From positions 403,223-467,222 of the forward strand of contig VXAA01006527.1 of NCBI GenBank assembly GCA_013399115.1: a stretch of DNA of 64,000 nucleotides. The letters are read 5' to 3'. The notes under the pieces were generated by a model. The model was not told the DNA's origin. It saw nothing but the letters and a program-made list of their open reading frames with translations, and ran no database searches. The DNA is from Anseranas semipalmata. Lineage: Eukaryota; Chordata; Aves; Anseriformes; Anseranatidae. The stretch's first letter is position 1. Every line of letters starts with the position of its first letter. Both the position numbers and the translations under genes were made by a program. This document shows, piece after piece, positions 51,101 to 64,000 of the stretch.

Positions 51101-54100
51101 AAAATTTTTGCTAAATTGGTTTTTGCCTGCTTGACTTCTTTCTTCACCCTTGCTTTAGACTGGTATACATATCTTGATGGAGGCATTTGATATTTCCATC
51201 ATTAATAACTAATTGAATAATGCAGGAGTCACTAGACAAAAAACTAAAACTGAACTCAGCCTTTCCATTTTGGTATATTATTCTTTTTTCTCTTAATAAA
51301 TTATCTATAGAAACTGTTCAGAAGTCTAAATTGTCATAATTGTATAGGGGTTATGCAGACCCAAAGTGTGCGCCCAGCTTGATGCGTCTTAGATGGTCTC
51401 TTATTAGAAACTGGGTTTAAGTCTTTCAAATATTCAACTTTCCGTAAGCTAGATGCTTGAAAACAGCTTTCAAAAGTGGTGGCTTAAGTTTCTAGCTTTG
51501 TTTAAATCTTCTAGCTTAGATTCCTTCTAATGTAACTTTACTTTGAAGATCATATCGTTAAAGGTATGCTATTTGCAGAGATGCATAATAAAAATACTGA
51601 TTAATACGCTCTAGCTGACAGGAAATTGTGTATATTATTGTTACTTCCTTGCCGTGCAGGATTTTTGTGTAGAACCATATTAGCAGTAAAAACCTGACAT
51701 GTTCTTCCTGGTAACTTATTCTGCAAGTATGTGCAGTGTGGCTATTTCCAACCAGTTATGTGTTAATGATAGATCAAGGCTGAAACATTCCAATCATTCA
51801 TACTCCTGTCCTCCCTCTCTCATATGTGTTTCTTTGCTCAGCATTTTTGCCATATTTCTTTGCTTTGTTGTGGTCAATTCAGTCAGTATAATAGCAAAGA
51901 CACTGGCTTTTTTTCTTTAATAAGGAGTTATGTTAGAGATATACTATAACAGAGATAAGAGCTATTTATGTCCTAAGCTATTGATTTTTAATTAATGTTG
52001 CCTGGGCTCATACATGTTGGCAGAATTGCTAACAGCTTGTGGCATTTTTTAATTCACATCTTCTTTTTTGGTATTTTGACAGTGTCATTCATATCTCATG
52101 AAAAAGTACCTTGTCAGGTTAAATGTGTTAAAACACCGAGCAAAAAAAGGAGAGAATGGAACATAGGGCTGCCTAGAAACCTTGATCCATTGCCAAAGTA
52201 TTTAAACAATTTAGTGTTTTGGTTTTCTAGCTCCAAGCTGCTTCTCAAATCCCTTGCTAATTAATCCAGTTAATTCTTTGTAGACTAACTGTATGCAGGG
52301 CTTTTTCTTGTGCTTGTATTGCTGAGAACCCTGTTTTGTTTGAAGCAAACCTAAGCTCAGTTATAAAGGTTGTAGTAATAAAGTGAGTACTAGTAGATGT
52401 AAATACAATGTTTTGAATCTTTTTCAAAGGAGTTGTGTTTGTGTGTGTAGCTTCTAATTTATTCTTTCATGTTTAAAAATTAAATGTATATGCTTGTGTT
52501 AAAAAGATGGAGAAAACTTTGTCATTAGTTTGATCATTTTAGAAATGGGAGTAGAGATGCTATGGAATGATGGTGATGTGAAGTATTAGTGTTGTGATAT
52601 TACAATTAGTAATATATATGTTTAGTTTTTGACAAGGAAAATATTGTAAATATTGTTCTCTTCCATACTCTGAAATGAATGATTGGATGTAGGGCAACTA
52701 ACAGAGTTTAACGGGAAGGAGAGTTTTCAGAAATGACCTGTTGATTCTCTTCAACCAAGGGATTGAATTCCCGTGATTACCGTACAAAGGTGTGTGAATT
52801 CGGAACTCAAAGCAGCAGCTAGGGAGCAAAGAGCTTGGAGGCCCAATTAGGCGTGGTATGAGATAATGAGAAAAGAGAGTATACGTTCCTCTTTAAGGTG
52901 TGCTTGTCTGCGATAAAAGAAGCTGTATCTATTGGACATACTGTACTGCTCTTGAGCTTACTTCTAGTTTTTAAGATTTGTTTAAAAACTGCTCCCCCTC
53001 ATCTTGCCGCTTATCAGTGCTAAGCGTGTGATTGTGTGCAATAATGCAGGCGTACCTCTAGCTACCGGTGGTGTTTGTACCAAGCGCTATGGGAAAGGTC
53101 TCTGTGAACACTCTTACCTTCTTCTCCATCAGCATTCTCAGTTGTTTTGATGAGCTTCATGTGAGGACTTTCTGTCTATAGGACACAGCTTTCCCTCCTA
53201 TTCTGTGTGATGCTAGATGTTCTAGCAAATCAGTGTCGATGTGCAGATATAGGAGACTGTTTGTGCTGCCACCTGGCCCTAACAAGTTCCACTCCTGATT
53301 TCTGTAGTCATCCTCAATAGATTTGCCTGTCAGCACAATGGGAGTTGATGACCATCTGCGCTTCACCACCTTGTAGATAAATCTGTGGAGAAAAAATGTG
53401 GAAGTGGATTCAAGTTGCATTTTTAGATTTCCTTTGGAATTCATAGTGAAGGAAAATGTTTTCAGCAAAGCTGCTGCTAAGGGTGGGCAGATTGGAAAGT
53501 ATTGGCAGAGTTCTTGAAAAAGTCTGAAAATGTAGTTGTGATTTTGTTGTGTAATAAAGCTGGGCGAGGAAAAGAGAAAAGAAATGAATGAAATTGCTAA
53601 TTTTATATACACCTGATTTTCAGGAGTGTCTGTTAAATGAATATAATGTGATTTCTGAAATGTTTGAGCTCAGAACTAGACTAGTCCACTAATTCAGGAG
53701 TATATGGGTAGCTGGATATGTGCTATCATACATCTCGGAAGTATCAAATATCTTAAAATGTTCCCAGTGCATTTCTATTTTGTGGTTAAAAATCCTTTTG
53801 ATAGCCTTGCATTTTCTACATTAACAAAAATATTTAAAAATGTTTTAGTGAGATGATAGATTTCCTGTCTGGTTGCACTGAATATCATCAAGCTTCTCTT
53901 TATGTAAAACAACTGACTCTTCAGACTGATGGTATTGCTTTAAACGTGCTAAACCTCTTTTCTTAGAGGCTCTCTTTTATTGTAGCATCACACATGGCAT
54001 AAAGTGAGCTTTGTTAATAGTAGCTGAAAGCACTGCACACACAGAGTAGGTCAATACTGCGAGTGTAAATATACCCACAGTTCTCCTCCAGTGCTTGAAG

Positions 54101-54891
54101 CTGTCTTGTCAATGAAATTTACTCCAAAAGAGAGGTCATTTTGGGTAGCTGAACACTCAAGGATTTTCTTTTTCTCTCACCTCATGGTCATTAGCTAGAT
54201 GAGGTGTATTTTTCCAAGCCAGGACCTCTTCCCCTGCACTCCTGCCACTAAATTTTTAATACTGTTCAAGAAGCTCAACATCTGTCATTAACACATCTGA
54301 CTCCACTGAAAGTTTTTGCAGGAGAGTGTACTGAATGCTCTTCCTGTTTTTACAGACTTTCCTCTAATTTAACGCTTTAGCTTGTAGGCTTTCGCAAGAC
54401 TGCAGTGACGCTGTGGCTGTAGTTGAGGCTCACTGTGACCCGTCTCTGTGTTGTTTTTTTTTTTTGAACTCTCTTCCGGTTCACTGGCCCTCACAATTTC
54501 CATTACCATTTTAGTAGAACAAATAGTGCTAATACGAGATAAGTTGAGATGGGAATGTTGCGCAGCTCAAGCTGGAGCAAAAAAGATGAAATTAAGTACT
54601 GAAGGGTACAAGGCTACGTTCTTAACTGTATAAACAAAATGACTATTGCTGTCTTTTATATATGAACTTGCATGCCTTAAAAAATAGGAGTAAGTTGATG
54701 ACCACTGAATCTATTGGTCAGTTAGGACCCTTTAGTACCATGGATTTCAGTAGTGGTAAATGGTTTAAGTGTGAAGCTGTAAGGGTGCGTACATTCTTGT
54801 AGAAACCACAACCATACTATTACTGTTACATACTGTTATAAAAATGGTTCCTCAAAAATGATATATGTTTGGCTGTCCTTTATTGATAATG

Positions 54892-54957
<66 letters not shown>

Positions 54958-54958
54958 G
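54892..54958 (+). repeat. Compound TA/TG/TA microsatellite
   Basis: About ten TA units, then about nine TG units, a short interruption, and again about ten TA units. The ends can pair with each other, which makes it prone to hairpins and slippage. Confidence 0.95.
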
Positions 54959-56610
54959 TATTTTTATTTTGTTGCATGATTGATGGTATTTATCTTGCTA
55001 TAAATTCCAACATGTGAACATCTCCACTACAGAAAACCAATAGAATTAATAATGGGATTTCCAGTTTCCTGTGGCACAATTTCATCTTTGATAGAATCTG
55101 TTCAATGCCATTTGAATAACTAAAGCATCCTAAAATAAACAGAGATGAAGTTATAGAAGTTTTGAAGCCATCAAAACCCAAAATGATTCCGAAGAGCTTT
55201 TCTATAAGGTCTCATACTGCTTTGCAGGGAGATTCCCATAAGAGATGATATTTGTGCAGATCAATAACGCCTAAGTGTCATTGGGAGCAGGAGGTACTTT
55301 ACTGAAGTAACGCATGATAACTTTGAAACTGAAAACAGTTTGATACTATCAATATTGAAAGTATGAAAGTAAGGTCAGAGTTTTAAACGTTATCAAGTTA
55401 CATAGCTTGAGGCTTAGGAATCAGTATTCACTGTTGCGTGTTTAACAGAGAAGGTATTCTCTGTGTAGTTTAGGCAATTATACAATTGCTGAAGAGTAGT
55501 GGTTTGTGTTTGTTTTTGTTTTTATTTTATTTTATTACTACACTTCAAGATCTTATGTCTGGCTAAAACACTTCTGTTCCAAGTGCTTTTTGAGTCAGTT
55601 CAGATTAAATCTGAAACGTGATGGTCTGTATGACAATGAATATATTTATGCAGTAGTGGCGTGCATTTGCCTAATAATATGTCTATCTGAATTTATTATG
55701 GCTGAATTTGAGAAAGTGATAAAAATGTTAATAGTCTGTAAAGTGTTCTCTAATACATGGAAAACATAGGTTATTAGCAAATTAAAATAGCCAAAACATC
55801 ATTAAAACTAAAACCAAAAATGGTGAAAATAAAGCAGTTTGGAAAATGTTTATAAAACTCAAAAGAATTTTATAGTAATGAAAAGTCTTGGAGGTGTGTT
55901 GGAAAATACTGATTGTTTTCATTAATAATTTCTTTAGGTTTTGTAATGTAGTTGATTGATTGCCATGGTTATGTTGTGGTTTTAGGTAAGTTCCTCATAA
56001 TATAGTATTCCTAAAAAGCAGTATTGCATTAAAATGTAGTTCCTGGCTTTCTTCAAAACAAGAAACAGAATTAAAAACTAGCTGGCTGATGCAGGAAAAT
56101 AGAAAATGTGACATTTATGTAAAAATTCTCTCAAAATTAATTGAATAACTTTTTTTTGAATGGAAGTGCCTGTTAACATGCCAATGTTCTGTATGAATTA
56201 AGTTGGCTATAAACTGTCATTTTATCAAATGTAGATCTCTTATTTTTGCTGTAAAAAGCTAGCTTGAAGAAATTTTGGTTTTGGGCTACATATGCTTGAC
56301 CCTTCAGCAGAAACAGTGATCTTGGGAAAGCAGATAGGTATACATAAGCAATTTGAAATACACGTCTTGTAAATATTAAAGAGGTTGACTGTTTCGTGTA
56401 AAATGTCAAATTTCTAGTTGCTTTGGTCTTATCTTGCATAACTTGAAAATTTGCATTCTGGAGATGTAAGCTAAATTGGCAGATTTATGCAATCACTGCT
56501 TGAGTCTGGAATTGCTGAACTCTAGACAATGCGCTAACTCTGGATTACTGTTTGCTGCATGCTAGTTACATGTGATGGTCTATTTTTCTTCTTTTAGGGC
56601 TTCTGAGACT

Positions 56611-56636
56611 TAATTATTATTATTATTATTTTTTAA
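56611..56636 (+). repeat. ATT microsatellite
   Basis: TAATTATTATTATTATTATT followed by a short T run. Confidence 0.9.
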
Positions 56637-59600
56637 TCTTTTAAATCCTATCCTGTGTGGTACTGGCACTTCCAGATTGTCACATTTAAATCATAGCATG
56701 AAATATTAGTTAACCATTTCTTACATATTTTCAGAACAAGGAGGGCTTGCCAGCTGCTGTTGAAGTGAAGAGGCTGTCACCAGGCAATTCTGCTGTCTCA
56801 GAATATAAGTACAAAGAGGCAGGAGAGAAACGAGTTTAGAATTCATGGCCTGAGCATATCCCCTTTAAATTTATAGTGTGGTGAAGAGGTTATAACATCC
56901 TGATCAAGGAGAAATCAGTTAAAAAACATATATTTAAAAATAAAGGCCTGCCTAAATGATGTGCTCCTGTTCAGCTTCTACATTTAAACTGTTTTGTATA
57001 ATTATTACAGGCAGCCTGTAAACCATTTCAAAACACTTTGCATTTAATTTCATAAGCCCGGCTTTGTGGTTTTCTTGAACGTTGAATTAGGATGTTATCT
57101 AAGTGTATTTTTCTAAGTTTTAGCTGCTGTATAATTTGACTAAAATTACAGGGAAAAAGAATTAAAAGCATAACCCATTTGAAATTTGCTCCTTGCAGGG
57201 CTCCTGGAGTTTGGCTTAGATTTCCAGTGATACTGAATTTCTGGGTTGGTTGAAGAACAGATGGTTATGAAGAGAAATATCCCCTTAAGTGCATAGTAAA
57301 GCAAGCTCAAAAGATTCATCAACCGTGCTGTAATGTGGACTTGAGGTATCACCGAAGTAATTAACCATTGCATATAAAAGATCTGAAGACCTCAAATAAA
57401 GATGGTAGAAACATGTAACAAACAGGACTCGAAATAAGTACTTTTTTGTCTTCTGTATATGATGTCATGTTATTTTAGCTTTAGATCTGTCTTATGCATC
57501 TCCTTTTGTAGTTCTAGCTTTAGTTATATCAGTATCATCAGTTTCAAAGTTTATCTGGACTGGAAGTTTTCTTGTTTTCTGTGTAAAGCAATAATTCTGA
57601 GTTTTCTGAACATTGAAGAGATCTTATGCCTTCCAATTTGTTCTTATTCTTACAGTTCAGAATGTTAGTAGAAAAGAAATGAAACTGTACTATTGTAAGA
57701 CTGATTTTATACTGACTTCTTGATATAGGGGAATGAACAGCTGTGTGGTGCTAGCTGCCTGCCGGCTTAAACCACAACATGGACAAAGCAAAAGAAGTTA
57801 AGGATTTAGTATAGGGGTAATTTCCCAGCTGTGATGCTAGCAGAGTGTACAGTATATGAAATACAACTGTTTTGCATCTTCCATTAAAAGAATTGGTAAA
57901 GTTTTGATTAAACCTTGCACCATTCCATATGAGAATCCAAGACATTGAACGACAGCAGTTGAAGATGGACATGTTACCTTACAAAGGGTCTAACTAGTCC
58001 GATGCATAATTTTTCTAATATCCTTTTACTTATCATTTTTCATATCTTGACTCTGACACGTGCATTTTCTTTGTTCCATTGCTTCTTGATCTGTTCCTGT
58101 TACAACTTAATGTTCTGGACGGGAAGAGCTGAACTTGTTCCTTGGGAGAGAAAGGAGTTGCTTCATGCTACAGAAGGGGTTTGAAATAAAACGTAGGCTG
58201 AACTGACTCCTTAGCTTTAGGTCTTGTGGTTATGTTTGTGTCAACATTCGGACCAGAGCTAACTACAATGTTTTTTTTCTAATTCTCCAACATTATTTAT
58301 TTCATGATAGGTTTGTTTTTCAAATAGTATTGAAACAAAAGAACAGATTCTTTCAAAGTTGTAACTGTGGCAGAGGAAACTGGAGACATTGTTCTTAACG
58401 CCACCACTTTTCTGTAGTGGAAGGTATGTGTGCGGCTAAGTACCTTTCAATGACAGTCGGGACAGTACACCAACTTGACATGACAGCAGCTCCTAAGCAG
58501 TTATTTGGTAAGAGGAAACTAATGTAGCCCTTTCCTCCTGTACAAGACAATGAATGTTTTTCTGTCGTCTTATCCAAGAAGTGAGCGTTGTTTCTATTTT
58601 GCGCTTAATATACTTTAGTGTTTTAACAGGATTTTAAAATAGATTTAAGCAAGGCCCCCTTAGATGGAAAGTCGGGTTGGATGCTAGGAGTAGAAGTCTC
58701 ATGTTTAAGGTTTAATCTGAATGGGTCATAACGCTCCTGATGGACTAGCGCATGAGTGCTGGAAAACTGGTGTGAGGAGATCAGTTAGGAAATTAGCCAC
58801 ATCAAATGTACTGAAACTTAAAGGCAACTTTCACAGGAAAGGGGTGACATTTTTCAGTCAAAAAGTAGAGGACTTTACAGCAAAAATGCACTCTCCTCTC
58901 AGTGAGCTCTTTCACTGGCCTTGTGTTCTTGCAAGATAAGAAATGACAGTCTTTAGTTATGACTGTGGGACTCAAGTATGAGCTCTAGATGGTCATAAAT
59001 TTGAAACTGACCCTTCTACTTCTGGAGGTGTTCTTCATTGCTTTCTTCTGCTCAGCTTATTTGCAAAAATTGTGCAAAAATATTCCCTGGAGACAACAAG
59101 GTATCTGCCGTCCAGTGAATACATGTAGCACAAGTCTTTTTGAAATTCTTGAGCGGGATACTTTTGGGAAAAGCCGATACTGTTTTCTGTTTCTTTCCAC
59201 TATTGCTTTCTGTTGATGAAACAGTATACAAAAAGTAAGTTTGTTTAACTCTTCTGGAATGTTCTGGAAACAGAATAAATACTTGAAAACCTGATTTGTC
59301 TTTAGTTCTCTTTATTCTGGAGAACTGTGTATAGTTTTAAGTGAAAAGCTTTGAGGAAGTTGTAGCTCAACCTGCTTTGTTTTGGAAGGATTTTCTTGGA
59401 GATACAAGATACTGCTGAACACCGCCTAGGAAAGTTTGGCTCTTCACTGAGCCGCTGGCCCTTGATGTGTTAATAATATAAAAACAATTACAGAAATCAT
59501 GGTGATTTGCTTCATTTGTTCTGGTTTTCTCCCTTCCCTCCTATGAAGTATATTTTATGTTGCCTTTGCTATCGTTCTTTCCCACTTTTGGATCGTTTTA

Positions 59601-60776
59601 GTGAACTCTGAGCAGAATTCCGTGTGTGAGTTGCAAACGTAACATTCTGTTTCTAGATTAAACTGTTGTGTAGAGCATTTTCATGTCACCAGTGACTGTT
59701 TTTTGGCACATGTAGAGCAGACTTCTAAATGTTCTGTTAAGACAGAGGCAAACTTGTGAGTCTGTTTTTATGGTGTTAATGTCAATGGACTCGTTATTTG
59801 CACAACAGCTGATCTGTATAGTTCTCGCTGATTCACTTAGTAGTGCTTGATTATATATTGTTCACAAAAACTTCAGTACCTGAAAATAATAGGTCAGTGT
59901 CTGCTTAGTTATGCCTAACTCATCACAAAGATGCAGTCTGTATCCTGAGAAATGCAATCTTTTTTTTTTTTTTGAAATACAGTCGCCTGTGTGAATATTT
60001 TCGTTCCATACTATTCCCGAGTAAGTTATATTTTTGAATGTTGAACCTGATATGTATGCTTATGGTACATATTGGTGTTTTGAAAATTTGGGATAACTGC
60101 AATTGTATGCATTGTGATGCTAGCAGTAGTTGGTTTTTGGTTTTTGTTATTTTTTTTAATATAGTTTGTAAGACATGATTATAGAATTTTCTTTTACACC
60201 TTGGTGGTTTTCTGACTTTTACACTTTTAGAGTGAGGAATACTTTAACAAGAAAAATTGAAGTCTTAAATGCTTTACATTCAGAAAAAAAATAGTATTTA
60301 TGGGTATCCTCTGACTGAACTTGTTCTGAGGTTTCTCGTCTCTCAAGTGTGTAGGTTTTTCCTCTCCCTCCTGTTCTCCACTCCCCCCTTTTTCTCTCCT
60401 CCCCCTCTTCCCTCACTCCAAGATGTTATCTGCATGCTAAGCTTGCAGCAGTTTAGGGGCAAGCAGAAGTGTTCGGCTGTACTGAATTCAGGACATCAAG
60501 GAGTTTGCAGAGGTTTGGAAAGAAGTTTAAATTACTTTTTCCTTGTGCTACATAAGTACTATAATGTGTTATGGGTGTTGAAATTGAAGCCGCTCTGAAT
60601 GGAATTCCATTTCGTTTTAGAGGGACAAAAAACAGTTGCAGCTATAAAGAGCTTAAAGAAATGAATGGCTTAAATCATTTAGTTAGGGAGGAAAAATGAA
60701 GTAATTATCACTGTATAATAAACTTAAGCTTACTATATCTGAATGACTTGTAGCCAGTATAGATTAAATAGGCTGA

Positions 60777-60798
60777 TTTTTTTTTTTTTTTTTTTTTT
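60777..60798 (+). repeat. T homopolymer (22) followed by CAG
   Basis: Longest T run in the window. It is followed directly by CAG, giving an acceptor-like sequence, but no plausible exon follows. Confidence 0.9.
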
Positions 60799-62517
60799 CA
60801 GAAGGAACAAGATCGTATGTGTTGCTGTTTGTGTGGTTAACTGTGGGAAGTATTTTCTGGTAATTTATTTAAGAACTTCCCTGGTTCTATAATTTCCATA
60901 CCTTTCAAATACAGACTAATTTGAGATGTACTGGTTTTCAAAGTATTTAATCATGCTTCTTTTAAAAGCACAACTCTTCATTTTATGATTGATGCAAAGT
61001 TGAGAGTAAAAGAGCAGCATAGTTACACTGATATGCCATTGTAGCATATTCCCATCCTGTCATCTGGAAAATTAAATCAGGTTACAGCATGGATTAACAG
61101 CTAGACTTTTGAGGAGGGAAAGGTAGTGTCTTAAATGCCATGAAATTGAACAATGGGATTATACAGTTCACAGCTAATTTCAGGATTCTTCCCTGTTTGG
61201 CTTTTTGTTGAACAAGACTCTATAGGGCAAGGCAGTAATAATTTTTAGAACTTGGAAACCTGGTGAACTTGGTGTGTTCACGTAGTGTGGGATCAATGGT
61301 TTGGGCTGTCCGTTTGCTGATATTCTGTAAATGCATGGCAAAGAAACAAAATGCTGCTGGAACAGTGCAGGAAAGTTTTACTCTTCTATCACAGAGAAAC
61401 AGCATTGTCTTCTCTTCCCCCTTTTCAAAATAAAAAGTATGTTCAGTGACAGAAATTTCATGTACAGTTCATGCGAGAAGTGATTCAGCTGCTCTGTTGG
61501 TGGTTTCCCTAAAAAACACCTCTTCAAATAGTGACAGAGGAACAGCTTCAGAAATAAGCACATGATTTATTTTTTGTGTATTGTGTTTTTGGTTTTGCTT
61601 TTTCTCTAACTGGTTCTCCCCAGAACAGGGCAGCCATTGTGAGTAATGCAGGGTAGTGGATCTCTAGGTCTGTGGCCAAACTACGTGTTATGGGCAGCAG
61701 CTGCATCTTCTGGGAAGAGGGTTTACAGCGATGCGGGTGAGGTTGGTAAGTGAACCCACTCTGACTCCCATGGAGTCACTCATGAATCTTAGGGAAATTC
61801 ATGACATGCCATTGGTTTAAAGGCTTCTAAAGATGAGTATGAACATCAGGAATAAAATAAAGTTGACTTTTCTTAGTACCCACAGTTTTCGTTTGAAATC
61901 TGATTTGTGTGTGTTTCATTGCACTTGTGCCATGTAAGGGGGGGAGATTGCAGATAAGACAATGTATTTTAGCTTTATTTTGGAATAGTTTTGCTTGCGT
62001 ACTTTCTGCTTTATGTTTGTTACTGACTTAAAATTTCCAATGCGGTATTTCTGCATGCTGTTAGTACTCGTATTTTGTCAGCACTTGCTTTAGGCAGAAA
62101 CTGTGTGGATCTTGTAATCTTTTGTGATCTGAAACTTAAAAAATCAGAGGTATGAAAGATAAATATGAGGTAATTGTTACCATCAACACACAACTTCAGC
62201 CTGTAGCACAACTTGTGTTCAGGTTTTAGGTTTTTGGGAGAAGTTTAGCTTGAGAAACAGCTCCATAATTCATGTGACTTTTTTCTTTCCATTGTAACTT
62301 TCACTTTGTCTGTTCATTGGTTTGCAATGTCTCCTTTTGCTGACCTAAGCTGGGCTTTTGGTGCTTTATAGCTATGGATGACCGGTGCACTGGTGGCCTT
62401 CAAGCTCTGCGCTTCACTGTGATGTGGTGAAAGGTTGGTTAGAAGGATTTCGGTGTCTGTCTCTTCCCTTGGTCTGATGTCTGCAAATGGTTTCCACTTT
62501 ACTGAACCTGGAAAAAG

Positions 62518-62535
62518 TTTTTTTTTTTTTTTTTT
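62518..62535 (+). repeat. T homopolymer (18)
   Basis: Simple T run in the inferred intron 2. Confidence 0.9.
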
Positions 62536-64000
62536 ACATGTATTTACTTTGCCTGTGGAGTGTAAAAGTAGAAACATATTTGAACATCATTTCATTAGAG
62601 AGTCCTAGAATAAGAGAGACCTGGAATAAGTGTTCAATGTGTTTTGAGTTGCAAAGGGTTTTCTTACTGCCTGGAGATACAACGGAGCTACATCTAATTC
62701 TGTTTGCATGCGGTGTGCAGACAAATTACCATTATTCGTGGTGTTCAGAATTTTTAAGTTACTTTAGTCCGATAGGCAGAGTTGACAGTCAGTTATGAAA
62801 TACTTGGTTAAGGCATGACCATATGAGTGCTGAAGGGTATTTTACTGATACTAGTGGTGGTGATTAAAGCTGAATACCGAACTCCTGTTTGAGCTACCCT
62901 TCTGTATTCTTCCATTGGTATGCCCATTTTCCACTGTTCAGAAGAATTTGGATATTGTGTCCACTGTGATTTGGGGCAGGCATAGATTACTAGGCAACTT
63001 GTGCTTATTTTTTCAATGGAGGGCCTAGCCGTACTGAGTAATAGTCATGTTTGTTTTGTAGATGGTCATATTTCATAAAGTCAGTGTCTGTCTCACTTTA
63101 CTGTGTATGTAAACACAATTGAAAATACCTTTTAAATGAACAATGCATTAGCAATGAAGAATGGATAAAGTGATGAAAGCTGTAATGATGTGTGACGTAA
63201 TATCTTTCTATTGTATAGTATCTTCCAAATAAAGATACTGAAAGTTTAGTAAAGATTCCCAGACCATTTAAAAGCTGAAGTGATGGAGCTGATGCAATGT
63301 AAAATATAAAGTACTTGTAAAAACATGCGGACGTGCAAGCATTTGGTTGCCAGGCAGAATTTAAAGATGGTTTTCTTAACTGTCGGGTCCCAGGCTATGT
63401 CCATTCTGGTGCTGTTAAGAGATGTGGCATCAGAAGCTGACTGTACACAAACTGTGTATCCCAATGCCTTGATCAACAGGTATGTGACACTGAGAGGGAT
63501 TCCACAGGCTACTTCGTGCATCCAACCGAGTACATACTGCTGTTACTTCCACTGAAATTAGTGGATGCAAAATTAAGTTAAATTTCATGCATTGTGGATT
63601 AAGTTTCTTCTAATGCACACAGTTGATTGACATAAGAAGTTTTTATTAAAGACGATATAGCTTATGAATGTCTTGTAGCACTGTGATCCATCGTGGGGGA
63701 TGAAATGCAATTGTAGACTGTGCTTTGGATGGGAACGCATTGATCTTGAGCCTCTATGGACTGACTCAGGTGTGGACTCTAATCACAGTTGCATCTTTTT
63801 CTAAAGTACAGTGTGGTAATGCTAAATATGGTGAGATGAAATAGTGCAATATACACGAGAATATCAATTTGCCATGGGACAGGTTCAGAAGTTCTCACTT
63901 CCCTGGTCTCGGAAACAATTGTGTCTACTTCAGTTGTGTCAAATCTCCCCAGCGCACAGTGAACATTCAGGACGTTTCCTCCTGTCTTCTTACTGAGCCT

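Larger units (their letters stand above)
37339..64000 (+). other. DENND1A: DENND1A intron 2, 5' part (inferred), runs off the window
   Basis: About 26.7 kb without a recognisable coding exon. I looked for the next expected DENND1A segment (beginning PEVQRQFPEDY and leading to FCFPF) and did not find it. The interval is T-rich on the + strand, consistent with an intron of a + strand gene. It holds one old CR1 fragment (39.75-40.24 kb), a 614-base gap, a TA/TG microsatellite near 54.9 kb and many T homopolymers. DENND1A introns are long in mammals, so a long intron is expected. Confidence 0.55.

Noticed and set aside
53157..53612. 151-residue reverse-strand open frame, the longest free of N
   Set aside because: One frame of this length is expected by chance in 64 kb of AT-rich DNA read in six frames. 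It lies in the inferred intron, has no recognisable domain, and no splice or polyadenylation context supports it. A TBLASTN hit would change this.
56735..56810. Possible exon after TATTTTCAG reading NKEGLPAAVEVKRL
   Set aside because: In the phase required after the exon at 37338 it hits a stop, and the donor AAGTACAA is weak. It does not match DENND1A.
60777..60860. T22-CAG acceptor-like site as the next DENND1A exon
   Set aside because: The following sequence in the required phase does not resemble the expected PEVQRQFPEDY segment, and the site is explained by a homopolymer.
61599..61750. Pyrimidine-rich acceptor before AACAGGGCAGCC with donor-like GTGAGT and GTAAGT downstream
   Set aside because: The frame required by the upstream exon reaches TAA after eight codons; no family resemblance.
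63325..63555. 76-residue frame with a CAG/GTATGTG donor-like site
   Set aside because: Overlapped by a reverse-strand frame, no similarity to DENND1A or another known protein.
1..64000. A new multi-gene system, CRISPR array, phage or mobile island
   Set aside because: Composition, repeats and splice structure are those of a vertebrate intergenic and intronic region; nothing prokaryotic or system-like was found.

Overview
The window looks like vertebrate nuclear DNA, most likely from a bird. It is AT-rich and mostly non-coding, with no operon-like gene packing and no ORF long enough to stand as a gene. The only clear interspersed repeats are two CR1-type LINE 3' ends (about 23.65-23.91 kb and 39.75-40.24 kb). 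The younger one ends in an 8-bp ATTCTGTG tail, as avian CR1 copies do. There are three assembly defects: one N at 21737, a 448-base gap at 29750-30197 and a 614-base gap at 45743-46356.

The one protein-coding element I can name is a 71-base exon at 37268-37338 (+). It has a branch-point-like site, a polypyrimidine tract, AG and GT borders, and a 23-codon reading frame. That frame starts QNPETTFEVY and resembles residues 7-29 of DENND1A (connecdenn 1, a Rab35 exchange factor). The exon enters in phase 2, which would complete the Lys of the MGSRIK start of DENND1A. The matching first exon is not visible. The best place for it is the CpG island at about 29.45-30.36 kb, whose core is lost in the first gap. 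From about 30 kb to the end, the + strand becomes visibly T-rich with many long T runs, as expected for introns transcribed left to right. I therefore read 30-64 kb as the 5' part of DENND1A: intron 1 (about 7 kb), exon 2, then at least 26.6 kb of intron 2.

The left 29 kb would then be upstream intergenic DNA. In human the next gene upstream of DENND1A, divergent from it, is LHX2, but no LHX2 exon is seen here. This part has several complex, low-repeat, homeodomain-motif-rich blocks that look like candidate enhancers (about 0.7-0.95, 8.44-8.92, 10.35-10.61, 12.54-12.88, 25.64-25.86 and 26.4-26.64 kb). It also has a second, unassigned CpG island at 21.48-22.16 kb with three CCAAT boxes, and a GC-rich block at 28.3-28.7 kb that ends in a consensus splice donor. 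These could be promoters of unannotated transcripts or alternative first exons.

I found no rRNA, tRNA, CRISPR, prokaryotic or clear viral element, and no evidence of a new multi-gene system. The interest lies in cis-regulation and gene structure.
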